Positions 1 through 8,466 of a stretch of DNA of 64,000 nucleotides are shown piece after piece. Below the pieces are notes generated by a model. That model was not told where the DNA came from. It ran no database searches and saw only the letters and a program-made list of their open reading frames with translations. Source of the DNA: F23-D06 sp963643165 (GTDB lineage: Bacteria > Bacteroidota > Bacteroidia > Bacteroidales > WCHB1-69). Position 1 is the stretch's first letter; every line of letters starts with the position of its first letter. The stretch is from contig CAVIJD010000009.1 of the NCBI GenBank assembly GCA_963643165.1, forward strand, positions 3,407 through 67,406, given 5' to 3'. The position numbers were made by a program, and so were the translations under genes.

Positions 1-1485
1 ATAATTCGTGGCACCCTCTATCGTTCCGCCTTTGAACTCCTGAATGTCACGGACATCGATAAGGTTTATATCCTCTTTGGCCTCCAGTATCTTGTCCAGT
101 TCATCGTACTGTATCGGGTTCATCAAATGCGCAAAGATGTTCTCGGCCACCATGCCGGCAAATTGTACAGGACTCTTTGCCGAAGCAAAAGGCGGTGCAT
201 ATACATGCTCGCTGTTAACCATATCAAAGATGGTGCCGTGGTGCTTGAGCAACAGCGACAACGCGTCAATCTGCTTGTCCACATTCTCCTTGCCTACCGC
301 CTGCGCGCCGAGCAGAAGACCTGTCTCGGGGTCGAAATTGACTTTCAAGTGGATAGGACTGCTTCCGGGATAATAGGTGGCATGGGAGGCCGGATGGATG
401 ATGACAGTCTGGAATTTGATACCCTGTTTGCGCAAAATATGCTCCGACAGTCCGGCAGCGGCAGCCGTAAGGTCAAACACCTTGGCGATGGCAGCCGTCA
501 CAGAGCCGTTGTATTTCACAGAACGCGGATAGACCATATTCATAGCCGCAATGCGCGCCTGCAGGTTGGCAGGGCCCGCCAGGAAGTTGCAATAGGGCTT
601 TCCCGTAATAGGATGCGGAAACTCGATGGCATCACCCACCGCAAAAACGGTCTCGTCAGAGGTCTGCATATATTCGTCCACCTGAATGCCCCCCGTTGTG
701 CCAAGTTGCAGCCCGCACGCTTCTGCCAAGCGCGCATTAGGACGCACGCCGATGCTGAGAATGGCAAGGTCGCAGTCAAGGGCTTCGCCATCTTCGAGAG
801 AGACTGTCAATTTTTCCTTTTCTTCTTTAATGGAAGCCAGACCATTGCTGACAGTCACCCGGATTCCCTTATCGGCAAGGTGCTGCTGTACTATGGCGGC
901 CATAGGCAAATCAAGCGGCGTCAATATGTGGTCTGCTTTTTCTACTACCGTCACGCCGTAGCCTATCTTGTGCAAGTTTTCCGCCATCTCAAGACCAATG
1001 AAACCTCCGCCCACAATTACGGCAGCAGAGCCCTCGTGCAGCTTGTCGGCAGCCGAAGCCTTGATGCGGTCACAGTCCATCACATTCCTGAGGGTAAAAA
1101 CTCCCGGAAGGGTTGCGCCAGGCACGTCGGGCACCACAGGGTCAGCCCCCGGGGAAAGCAACAGTATGTCGTAGTCCTCTTCGTATTGTTTGCCGTTGCG
1201 GTGGTTAAGAACCGTAACGGTCTTGTTTTTGCGGTCAATCGACAGTGCTTCGTTAAAGGTTCGCACATCGACATTGTAGCGGTTTCCGAACGAAACAGGA
1301 GTCTGCAAAAAGAGTTTCTTGCGTTCCTCAATGGTCTCGCCAATGTAATACGGAAGTCCACAATTTGCATACGAGATATGCTCGCCTTTTTCAAGCAGGA
1401 TGATTTCAGCATCTTCGTTCAGCCGTCTGAGCCTTGCGGCAGCAGATGCACCTCCTGCCACACCACCGACAATTAAATATTTCAT
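1..1485 (-). CDS. CoA-disulfide reductase-like FAD/NAD(P) oxidoreductase with C-terminal rhodanese domain (partial, 3' end outside window)
   Basis: The visible 495 codons begin MKYLIVGGVAGGASAAARLR, a dinucleotide-binding GxGxxG-type FAD fold. The motif YANCGLPYYIG near residue 43 carries the single redox cysteine typical of CoA-disulfide reductases and NADH oxidases of the pyridine nucleotide-disulfide oxidoreductase family. A second nucleotide-binding motif (VIVGGGFIGLEMAENL) lies near residue 155. Residues from about 470 (INLIDVRDIQEF) start a rhodanese domain that runs off the left edge. Family knowledge suggests NAD(P)H-dependent reduction of CoA disulfide or a persulfide in the cytoplasm; the substrate is inferred. 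The start ATG overlaps the stop of the upstream glycosyltransferase gene (ATGA), so the two are probably translationally coupled. Confidence 0.85.
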   Translation of the reverse strand, partial: MKYLIVGGVAGGASAAARLRRLNEDAEIILLEKGEHISYANCGLPYYIGETIEERKKLFLQTPVSFGNRYNVDVRTFNEALSIDRKNKTVTVLNHRNGKQYEEDYDILLLSPGADPVVPDVPGATLPGVFTLRNVMDCDRIKASAADKLHEGSAAVIVGGGFIGLEMAENLHKIGYGVTVVEKADHILTPLDLPMAAIVQQHLADKGIRVTVSNGLASIKEEKEKLTVSLEDGEALDCDLAILSIGVRPNARLAEACGLQLGTTGGIQVDEYMQTSDETVFAVGDAIEFPHPITGKPYCNFLAGPANLQARIAAMNMVYPRSVKYNGSVTAAIAKVFDLTAAAAGLSEHILRKQGIKFQTVIIHPASHATYYPGSSPIHLKVNFDPETGLLLGAQAVGKENVDKQIDALSLLLKHHGTIFDMVNSEHVYAPPFASAKSPVQFAGMVAENIFAHLMNPIQYDELDKILEAKEDINLIDVRDIQEFKGGTIEGATNY

Positions 1486-2588
1486 AGGTATATTTTTTTT
1501 AGGGTTTCCTCTTCGTTTTGCCAAGTCAGTTCCTTGGCGGCCGTTTTGCAGTTTTCGCAGCATTGCGCATAAAGTCCCGGGGTCTCTGTCAGTTTTCTCA
1601 CCGTCCCGGCAATGTCCTCGGGCGAGAGACTCTTGGTCACAAGTCCCACACCATAATGGCTGACAATGGCGGCACGTTCTGTCAGGTTAGACACCACTTG
1701 CGGCGTGCCGGCGTGTATGTACTCGAATATCTTGTTGGGCAAACTGAAACGCAAATTGGCGCTTATGTCCCGGTCGAGTGCCATGCCTATGTCTGCTAAC
1801 GCCGTATAGTTGAACAAGTTCTGTTGGTTCTGCCGTCCCACAAAAGTGATTCTGTCTTCTATTTTAAGTTCTGCCGCCATCTCCTTGAGGCGTGGCAGCA
1901 CGTGGCCGTTTCCCACAATGAAAAGATGCGCCTGTGGCAGCAGCGCCATGGCCTGCACCAACTCTTCGCCTCCGCGACCCTCGTCAATGGCATTGCCTTG
2001 CAAAATCAAGACGGTCTTGTCGGCGGGCATGCCCAACGACGCTTTCGTGGCCGTCACCTGCTGATGGCGGGCCGGCGGAATGTTGCGCACCAGATATGGG
2101 CGTATGCCGTACTCTTTTTCGTATTGCTCTACAATAGACTGACTTACTGTGATAACCTTTTTGAGTTTCGGGAAACAGAAACGCTCTATCGAACTCCATA
2201 CTTTCAAGGCGGCGGGATTGCTGACCACAGAAAGCTCGCCACAGAAGTACTCATGGCTGTCATAGACCAACTCTTTGTGGCGGATTCTGCTGACAAGGAA
2301 ATTGGGCAGCAGCGTATCCAAATCATTGGCTATCAAGATGTCGCATCGTTTAAAGAGAAGATAGAAAAACAGGCGCACATTGTATTCTGCATAAAAGAGA
2401 CAACCTTTACGGAAGAGCAACCTCAGCCGTTTGGTTTCGTAGTTTCGGGGGGACAATGCCGGCGAGTTCCCGTAGCAGCGTCCCACCAATGTTACCGTAA
2501 AACCGTTTCGCACAAGAAACTGCGCCACCTTGTCCACACGCGGATCCGTGTAGAGGTCGTTTGTGACAGACAATATGGCCCGTTTCAT
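1482..2588 (-). CDS. glycosyltransferase, GT4-like
   Basis: The 368-residue protein has the two-Rossmann layout of GT-B enzymes. The N-terminal half includes YDSHEYFCGE and a sugar-acceptor-type domain. The C-terminal half has VLILQGNAIDEGRGGEELV, then FVGRQNQQNLFNY and the donor-site stretch LRFSLPNKIFEYIHAGTP, where the family keeps its E-x7-E-like region. It probably transfers a sugar from a nucleotide donor to an envelope glycan or protein glycan; donor and acceptor cannot be read. Its ATG shares one base with the secA stop (TAATG), and its own stop overlaps the next start, so it sits in the secA transcript. The pairing with secA looks positional rather than functional. Confidence 0.8.
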   Translation of the reverse strand: MKRAILSVTNDLYTDPRVDKVAQFLVRNGFTVTLVGRCYGNSPALSPRNYETKRLRLLFRKGCLFYAEYNVRLFFYLLFKRCDILIANDLDTLLPNFLVSRIRHKELVYDSHEYFCGELSVVSNPAALKVWSSIERFCFPKLKKVITVSQSIVEQYEKEYGIRPYLVRNIPPARHQQVTATKASLGMPADKTVLILQGNAIDEGRGGEELVQAMALLPQAHLFIVGNGHVLPRLKEMAAELKIEDRITFVGRQNQQNLFNYTALADIGMALDRDISANLRFSLPNKIFEYIHAGTPQVVSNLTERAAIVSHYGVGLVTKSLSPEDIAGTVRKLTETPGLYAQCCENCKTAAKELTWQNEEETLKKIYL

Positions 2589-5500
2589 TACTCGGTAACG
2601 TTGCGGCCGTGGCAGTTTTTGTACTTCTTTCCACTTCCGCAGGGGCAGGGGTCGTTGCGTCCCACCTTCTTCTCCACGCGGATGGGCTGGCTGCCCTTGC
2701 CGCCCTGTGCCACTTGCTTGCCTCCGCCCGGCACCTCATCGCGCCCTGTTGTCAGTTTTTTTGCTTCTGACTGCGGCAATTGAGCCTCTCTCATCTGTGC
2801 CGGCTCCTCGGCCATAGGAATGAAGCCCTTGTTCAAGAAACTGACGATTTCCTGACTGATGCGGACAAGCAATTGGTCAAAAAGGTTGAAAGATTCGAGT
2901 TTATAGATCAACAACGGGTCTTTCTGCTCGTAGGAGGCATTCTGCACGCTGTCTTTAAGATCGTCCATGGCGCGCAGATGTTCTTTCCAGGCGTTGTCGA
3001 TGACCGCCAACGTGATGCCTTTCTCAAACGAGAGCCCTACCTCGCGGCCTTTCGTCTCATAGCACTTCTTGAGCGGCGCAACGATGCTGATGTTCTTGTT
3101 GCCGTCCGTAAATGGAATGGCTATATTCTGAAAGCGGTCGCCATGTTCCAGATATACTTTCTCGATGACAGGATAGGCCTGCTCGCTTACATGTTTGATC
3201 TTCTCTTTGTAATGCTCATAAACGACAGGATAGAGTTTTCTCACCAAATTTTGCGGACGTTCCTGCAAGAAAAAGGACTCCTCAAAAGGTGTTTCGACTC
3301 CGAAAACCTTAATCATGTCCATACTGAACGCCTCAAAATCTTTGTCTTCCCAGTTTCTGTTGACAATCGTTTCGCACACATCTTCAAACATCTGGGAGAT
3401 GTCGATGGCGAGGCGGTCGCCGAAGAGGGCATTGCGTCTTTTGCGATAGACTGTAGAACGCTGTTTGTTCATCACATCGTCATATTCCAGCAGCCGTTTA
3501 CGGATTCCGAAGTTGTTCTCCTCCACTTTCTTTTGGGCGCGCTCTATAGATTTAGAAATCATCCTGTGCTGGATGACATCGCCGTCCTGGTGTCCCATCT
3601 GGTCCATAACCTTGGCGATACGGTCGGAGCCGAACAACCGCATCAAGTTATCTTCGAGAGAGACGAAGAACTGCGAGCTGCCGGGGTCACCTTGACGGCC
3701 CGAGCGGCCTCGCAGCTGGCGGTCCACACGGCGGGAGTCGTGGCGCTCGGTGCCGATGATGGCAAGGCCGCCCTTTTCCCTGACCGTCGGGGTAAGTTTG
3801 ATATCGGTACCACGGCCTGCCATATTGGTGGCAATGGTAATCGTGCCCTCGTGGCCGGCTTCTGCCACAATGTCGGCCTCCTTCTTGTGCAATTTGGCGT
3901 TCAACACATTATGCGGCATCTTGCGCCGGGTCAGGATATTGGAGAGCAGTTCGGAAGTTTCCACCGAAGTGGTGCCCACCAGTACAGGTCTCCCCTCCTC
4001 GTGCAAACGGATAATCTCATCCACTACCGCCTTGTATTTTTCCCGTTTCGTCTTATAGACCAAATCATTGGCATCTTCGCGGATGACAGGTTTGTTGGTA
4101 GGAATAACCACCACGTCAAGTTTGTAGATATTCCAAAACTCGCCGGCTTCTGTCTCTGCCGTACCGGTCATGCCAGCCAGTTTCTTGTACATTCGGAAAT
4201 AATTCTGCAAAGTAATCGTGGCGTAGGTCTGCGTGGCAGCCTCCACTTTCACGTTCTCCTTAGCCTCGATTGCCTGATGGAGACCATCGGAATAACGGCG
4301 GCCTTCCATAATACGTCCCGTCTGTTCGTCCACGATCTTAACCTTATTGTCAATAATGACATATTCCACATCCCTGGCAAACATCGTATAGGCTTTCAGC
4401 AGCTGGTGGATGGTGTGGATACGGTCGGAGGCGGCGGCGAAGTTGGTATAAATCTCATTTTTGCGAAGCGCTTTCTCCTGAGGGGTGAGCTGTTCCTTTT
4501 CCAGTTCAGCAATCTCTGCTCCCACGTCAGGCATGATGAACATCTTGGCCTCGTCGGCATCCTTGCTGACCAGGTCAATGCCCTTTTCCATAATATCTAC
4601 CGTGTTCTGCTTCTCCTCGATAACAAAATAGAGTTCGTCGTCGATGAGCGGCATATTGCGGTTCTGGTCTTGCATAAAGAAAGACTCCGTGCGTTGGAGC
4701 ACCTGCTTCATGCCGGGCTCGCTAAGGAACTTGATGAGTGCCGTATTCTTAGGCAGGCCACGATGAGCGCGGAGCAGCAGCATTGCGCTCTCATCTTGCG
4801 GTTTAGGGTCTGGATTTTCAGCCAGCATCTTCTTGGCCTTTGCCAGGATTTCGGTCACGTAAGCACGCTGTGCGTCATAGAGTTTCTGCACTATGGGCTT
4901 GTATTTGTCAAAATCCTGCTGGTCGCCTTTCGGGGTAGGGCCGGAGATGATGAGCGGGGTACGGGCGTCGTCAATCAACACAGAGTCCACCTCATCCACA
5001 ATGGCATAGTTGTGCGGGCGTTGCACCAGTTCGCCAATGTTGCGTGCCATATTGTCACGCAGGTAGTCGAAGCCGAACTCATTGTTGGTGCCGTAGGTGA
5101 TGTCGGCGTTATAGGCGCGGCGGCGCTCGTCGGAGTTGGGCTCGTGTTTGTCGATGCAGTCCACCGTCAGACCGAGGAACTCATAAAGGCGTCCCATCCA
5201 TTCGGAGTCACGTTTGGCAAGGTAGTCGTTGACCGTAACCACGTGGACGCCCTTGCCCGGCAGCGCGTTGAGGTAAACCGGCAGCGTAGCCACGAGGGTC
5301 TTGCCCTCGCCCGTTGCCATCTCGGCGATTTTGCCTTCGTGCAGCACAATGCCGCCGATGATCTGCACATCGTAGTGGCACATGTCCCATGTAATCATAT
5401 TGCCGCCGGCAGACCATCTGTTGTGGTAGCGCACCTTGTCGCCGTCAATCTCTATGCCGTCGTGCGTGGCGGCAAGGTCACGGTCCAACTGCGTGGCCGT

Positions 5501-5890
5501 AGCCTCGATGAACTCATTGTCCTTGAAGCGGCGGGCGGCCTCTTTCATCACCGAGAATGCCTCTGGCAGAATCTCGTCAAGCACCTCTTGCGTGGTCTTG
5601 TAAACCTTGTCCTCCAACTTTTCAACCTCCTTATAGAGGCTCTGCTTCTCCTCAACGGGGAGATCATAGTTCTCATCGAGGTATGTTTGGATCTCTTTCA
5701 AGCGGACTTCCTCTTTCTCAGTCGCCTTTCTTATCTGCTCTCTGAACTCTACAGTCTTGTGCCGCAGGTCGTCCGTCGAGAGGTCTTTGATGGTTTCGTA
5801 AGCCTGCAGCGTTCTGTTCAGTTTGGGCTGCAGTTCTTTCATATCTCTGTCGGCCTTGGTGCCGAAAATTTTAGTCAGGAAATTTGCCAT
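2588..5890 (-). CDS. secA: protein translocase ATPase SecA
   Basis: The 1100-residue ATPase drives proteins through the SecYEG channel. Walker A (TGEGKT, near residue 193) and the helicase-like box VDEVDSVLIDDARTPLI are present. Later motifs include GTAETEAGEFWNIY, ATNMAGRGTDIKL and RQLRGRSGRQGDPG. The C-terminus ends in the SEC-C zinc motif NDPCPCGSGKKYKNCHG, which binds SecB or ribosomes in other bacteria. The length exceeds the ~900 residues of E. coli SecA, as is usual in Bacteroidota. I chose ATG at 5890 (MANFLTKIFG) over an in-frame TTG two codons upstream. It is the first gene of a secA-glycosyltransferase-reductase operon and is divergent from mltG. Confidence 0.98.
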   Translation of the reverse strand: MANFLTKIFGTKADRDMKELQPKLNRTLQAYETIKDLSTDDLRHKTVEFREQIRKATEKEEVRLKEIQTYLDENYDLPVEEKQSLYKEVEKLEDKVYKTTQEVLDEILPEAFSVMKEAARRFKDNEFIEATATQLDRDLAATHDGIEIDGDKVRYHNRWSAGGNMITWDMCHYDVQIIGGIVLHEGKIAEMATGEGKTLVATLPVYLNALPGKGVHVVTVNDYLAKRDSEWMGRLYEFLGLTVDCIDKHEPNSDERRRAYNADITYGTNNEFGFDYLRDNMARNIGELVQRPHNYAIVDEVDSVLIDDARTPLIISGPTPKGDQQDFDKYKPIVQKLYDAQRAYVTEILAKAKKMLAENPDPKPQDESAMLLLRAHRGLPKNTALIKFLSEPGMKQVLQRTESFFMQDQNRNMPLIDDELYFVIEEKQNTVDIMEKGIDLVSKDADEAKMFIMPDVGAEIAELEKEQLTPQEKALRKNEIYTNFAAASDRIHTIHQLLKAYTMFARDVEYVIIDNKVKIVDEQTGRIMEGRRYSDGLHQAIEAKENVKVEAATQTYATITLQNYFRMYKKLAGMTGTAETEAGEFWNIYKLDVVVIPTNKPVIREDANDLVYKTKREKYKAVVDEIIRLHEEGRPVLVGTTSVETSELLSNILTRRKMPHNVLNAKLHKKEADIVAEAGHEGTITIATNMAGRGTDIKLTPTVREKGGLAIIGTERHDSRRVDRQLRGRSGRQGDPGSSQFFVSLEDNLMRLFGSDRIAKVMDQMGHQDGDVIQHRMISKSIERAQKKVEENNFGIRKRLLEYDDVMNKQRSTVYRKRRNALFGDRLAIDISQMFEDVCETIVNRNWEDKDFEAFSMDMIKVFGVETPFEESFFLQERPQNLVRKLYPVVYEHYKEKIKHVSEQAYPVIEKVYLEHGDRFQNIAIPFTDGNKNISIVAPLKKCYETKGREVGLSFEKGITLAVIDNAWKEHLRAMDDLKDSVQNASYEQKDPLLIYKLESFNLFDQLLVRISQEIVSFLNKGFIPMAEEPAQMREAQLPQSEAKKLTTGRDEVPGGGKQVAQGGKGSQPIRVEKKVGRNDPCPCGSGKKYKNCHGRNVTE

Positions 5891-5912
5891 ATACAAACGG
5901 GTTTAAAGTCGG

Positions 5913-5920
5913 CAAAAATA
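5913..5920 (-). promoter_or_regulatory. predicted -7 element of the secA promoter
   Basis: On the minus strand this reads TATTTTTG, a match to the Bacteroidota -7 consensus TAnnTTTG. It lies 23 bases upstream of the secA ATG. No clear TTTG -33 element is found at the usual 19-20 base spacing, so only half of the promoter is supported. Confidence 0.5.
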
Positions 5921-6080
5921 CAAAAATTGTGCCATAAGGATAAAACTGCCGAAATGACTGGCGGCAAGGAATCCGCCTGCATTTTTTTCATGCCCTTACA
6001 ATAATAATTTGCGCCCGTTGCCGTTGAACGCTTACCTGCTTTTTTCACCAACAGGCATATTTTACAACATATCTTTTAAG

Positions 6081-7103
6081 ATGAAGCGAAAATCAATCAT
6101 TTTCTTGAGCATCATAGGCCTTGTTCTCCTGCTGTTGTGCGGTGCGGCAGGCCTTGTCATATTCGGGCCCAACACGCGGAACCATACAGCCGTCTCTGTC
6201 ACCATTCCGCGCAACGCCGACTACGAGCAATTGCTCGACACGTTAGAGAGCCACGGCATCTTGCGGAGCGAGACCACTTTCTTTACGGTTTCCAAAGCCA
6301 TGAAGTTCAAAACCGTCCGGGTCGGGCACTATACCATCACGCCCAACATGAGCAACTACAAGTTAGTACGACTGCTGCGTGCCGGCCAGCACTATCCCGT
6401 CCGGTTTTCATTCAACAACATCAGAACCCTCGACCAGTTTGCAGAAAAAGCTTCCAACACATTCTTTTTCAGCAAAGAAGAGTTACTGAATTTACTGCAT
6501 GACCCTGCCTTCCTGAAAAAATACAACATGGACGTCTTCACCTGTCCGGCGATGTTCATCCCCAACAGTTACGAGTTTTACTACGATGTCACAGCCGAAG
6601 ACTTTGTTAACCGCATGTTCCGGTACTATCAGTTATTCTGGGACAAAAACCGGCTTGAGCGGGCCGAAGCCATCGGACTCACCCCCGTAGAGGTTGTGAC
6701 CTTGGCCTCGATTGTTGAAGAAGAAAACAGCCGTGCCAAAGAAAAGGCCGTCATTGCCGGGCTCTATATGAACCGCCTGAAAAAAAACATGCTTTTGCAG
6801 TCGGACCCCACCGTCAAGTTTGCCCTTCGCGACTTCTCGCGCCAGCGGATCCTGAACGCCGACTTGCAGATAGACTCTCCGTACAACACCTACAAATTCA
6901 AGGGATTGCCGCCCGGGCCCATACGCTTCCCCGAGGCTTCCACGGTTGACTCCGTGCTTCATTATGCACACCATAATTATCTGTATATGTGTGCCAAGGA
7001 AGACTTTTCGGGATACCACAACTTTACGCCAAGCGCAAGCCAACATGCCCGGAATGCCATGCGGTACCGGGCTGCATTGAACAGACGCAACATCAAACGC
7101 TGA
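6081..7103 (+). CDS. mltG: endolytic transglycosylase MltG (YceG-like)
   Basis: This 340-residue inner-membrane protein cleaves nascent peptidoglycan strands and is thought to act as a terminase of glycan elongation. A single N-terminal membrane anchor covers about residues 4-30 (IIFLSIIGLVLLLLCGAAGL). The YceG catalytic domain follows, with LASIVEEENSRAKEKAVIAG containing the catalytic glutamate region, QSDPTVKFAL, and SPYNTYKFKGLPPGPI. The start MKRKSIIF at 6081 places the anchor at the N-terminus; an in-frame TTG at 6009 would add 24 unlikely residues. It is divergent from secA, and the glucokinase gene begins 12 bases after it. Confidence 0.95.
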   Translation: MKRKSIIFLSIIGLVLLLLCGAAGLVIFGPNTRNHTAVSVTIPRNADYEQLLDTLESHGILRSETTFFTVSKAMKFKTVRVGHYTITPNMSNYKLVRLLRAGQHYPVRFSFNNIRTLDQFAEKASNTFFFSKEELLNLLHDPAFLKKYNMDVFTCPAMFIPNSYEFYYDVTAEDFVNRMFRYYQLFWDKNRLERAEAIGLTPVEVVTLASIVEEENSRAKEKAVIAGLYMNRLKKNMLLQSDPTVKFALRDFSRQRILNADLQIDSPYNTYKFKGLPPGPIRFPEASTVDSVLHYAHHNYLYMCAKEDFSGYHNFTPSASQHARNAMRYRAALNRRNIKR

Positions 7104-7115
7104 ACAATTTTTATT

Positions 7116-8057
7116 ATGAAAGACAAAAACAGCATCGGCATAGACATCGGCGGCACCAACACCGTCTTCGGACTTGTAGAAGGCGACGGCAACATTGTGG
7201 CGAGGAGTGCCATCAAGACCCAAGAGTACCGCACCATAGCGCAGTACATCGGGGCGATAGAGGAAAACATAGTCCGGCTGACGGCCACCTGCGGCACTGG
7301 CAGCGTGTGCGGCATCGGCATTGGGGCGCCAAGCGGCAACTTCTACAAAGGCTGCATCGAGGCACAGGCCGCCAACCTGCCCATCAAAGAGCACATCCCG
7401 CTGAAGCAGTTATTGGAACACGACCTGCATTTGCCCGTCACGGTGGACAATGACGCCAATGCTGCCGCATACGGCGAACTGATGTTCGGCGGGGCTGTGG
7501 GCATGCGCGACATCATTATGATCACCCTCGGCACCGGCGTGGGCAGTGGCATCGTGGTTGACGGGAAACTCGTACACGGCCATTCGGGGCTTGCCGGCGA
7601 ACTCGGTCACAGCACCGTGTTTCCCGACGGCAGAACCTGCCACTGCGGACGAAAAGGCTGCCTCGAAGCATACGCCTCGGCTGACGGCATTTGCAACAAT
7701 TACAAAGAACTGCTTGAGCATCAAGGAAATCCGCTCACACCAGCACAGGCAGAGACGCTAACTTGCAAGCAAATCGGCGAACTTGCCGCGAGTGGCGACT
7801 CCACGGCAGCGGCGGCTTACGACCGGACCGCTTACGCCTTAGGCATCGCGCTCGCCAATGCAGTGAACTTCTCCTCGCCGCAAGCCATATTCCTGACCGG
7901 CGGACCTACGCGCGTAGGTGACATACTCTTGAAACCGCTGCGCAAGCATTTCAGCGAACATCTGCTCTTTCTGTATCAGGGCACTGTAACCTTGCAACGC
8001 TCTGCCCTCCCCGACAGCGATGCCGCCTTGCTGGGTGCCGCTGCCCTGTGCTTGTAA
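7116..8057 (+). CDS. ROK-family glucokinase / sugar kinase
   Basis: The 313-residue protein starts with the ATP-binding phosphate-1 motif (GIDIGGTNTVFGLV). It contains VDNDANAAAYGE and the second phosphate motif LGTGVGSGIVVDG. The ROK signature ELGHS...CHCGRKGCLEAYAS includes the CxCGxxGCxE zinc site. ROK kinases phosphorylate glucose or N-acetylated hexosamines in the cytoplasm; Bacteroidota members with this architecture are usually annotated as glucokinase. The gene follows mltG by 12 bases and probably shares its transcript, which would also fit an amino-sugar recycling role, but no sugar specificity is visible. Confidence 0.92.
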   Translation: MKDKNSIGIDIGGTNTVFGLVEGDGNIVARSAIKTQEYRTIAQYIGAIEENIVRLTATCGTGSVCGIGIGAPSGNFYKGCIEAQAANLPIKEHIPLKQLLEHDLHLPVTVDNDANAAAYGELMFGGAVGMRDIIMITLGTGVGSGIVVDGKLVHGHSGLAGELGHSTVFPDGRTCHCGRKGCLEAYASADGICNNYKELLEHQGNPLTPAQAETLTCKQIGELAASGDSTAAAAYDRTAYALGIALANAVNFSSPQAIFLTGGPTRVGDILLKPLRKHFSEHLLFLYQGTVTLQRSALPDSDAALLGAAALCL

Positions 8058-8466
8058 CAGCGTTTTAAAAACAAAGCGACGAAAGACTGCGAAGTGTTTG
8101 CGGTGAGGATGGAATCATACAGAACCCAATATTCCATAGTTCCACATTCTCAAACCTAATCAGGCTTAAGAAACAAGACTACAAATACATAAAGAGCCAA
8201 ATATGCCTGAAGAAACACGTTTAGTGTGATGTAAGAAGAAAAATATCAACACAAAATTGTTTGTAACATATCCGTCCTGATTCCTTTCAGTTTGCACCTT
8301 TTTTTGCTATTTTAGCCGCCTCATAATGCTACGCCGAAAAAACAGACAACTGTTTTTAGCATAAACCATTACGAGTGCTCTTCAGACAACAGAGTCCGAA
8401 TTTCGCGCAGCATTCATTATGAGAAGAAAAAAAGAAGCACGAACATAAAAACGCTGACCTTTGCCT
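8058..8466. other. 409-bp intergenic region upstream of the B12-dependent ribonucleotide reductase
   Basis: No gene is supported here. The clearest structure is a hairpin at 8338-8357 (AAAAACAG-ACAA-CTGTTTTT). It can be extended by an outer pairing of ATGCT (8326-8330) with AGCAT (8358-8362) across a 7-base bulge. It lies about 105 bases before the reductase start, so it may be a leader structure or a weak terminator. I looked for a B12-box-like motif of a cobalamin riboswitch and saw none. Confidence 0.4.

Noticed and set aside
127..1476. A 449-codon open frame on the plus strand at the left end
   Set aside because: It is the complement of the CoA-disulfide reductase gene, whose FAD, NAD and redox-cysteine motifs are intact.
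2780..6004. A 1074-codon open frame on the plus strand opposite secA
   Set aside because: It is antisense to a complete, highly conserved secA gene, has no family motif, and is a by-product of the GC-rich codon pattern on the other strand.
8058..8466. A cobalamin riboswitch upstream of the B12-dependent reductase
   Set aside because: No B12-box or characteristic helices could be found by eye; only an unrelated hairpin is present.
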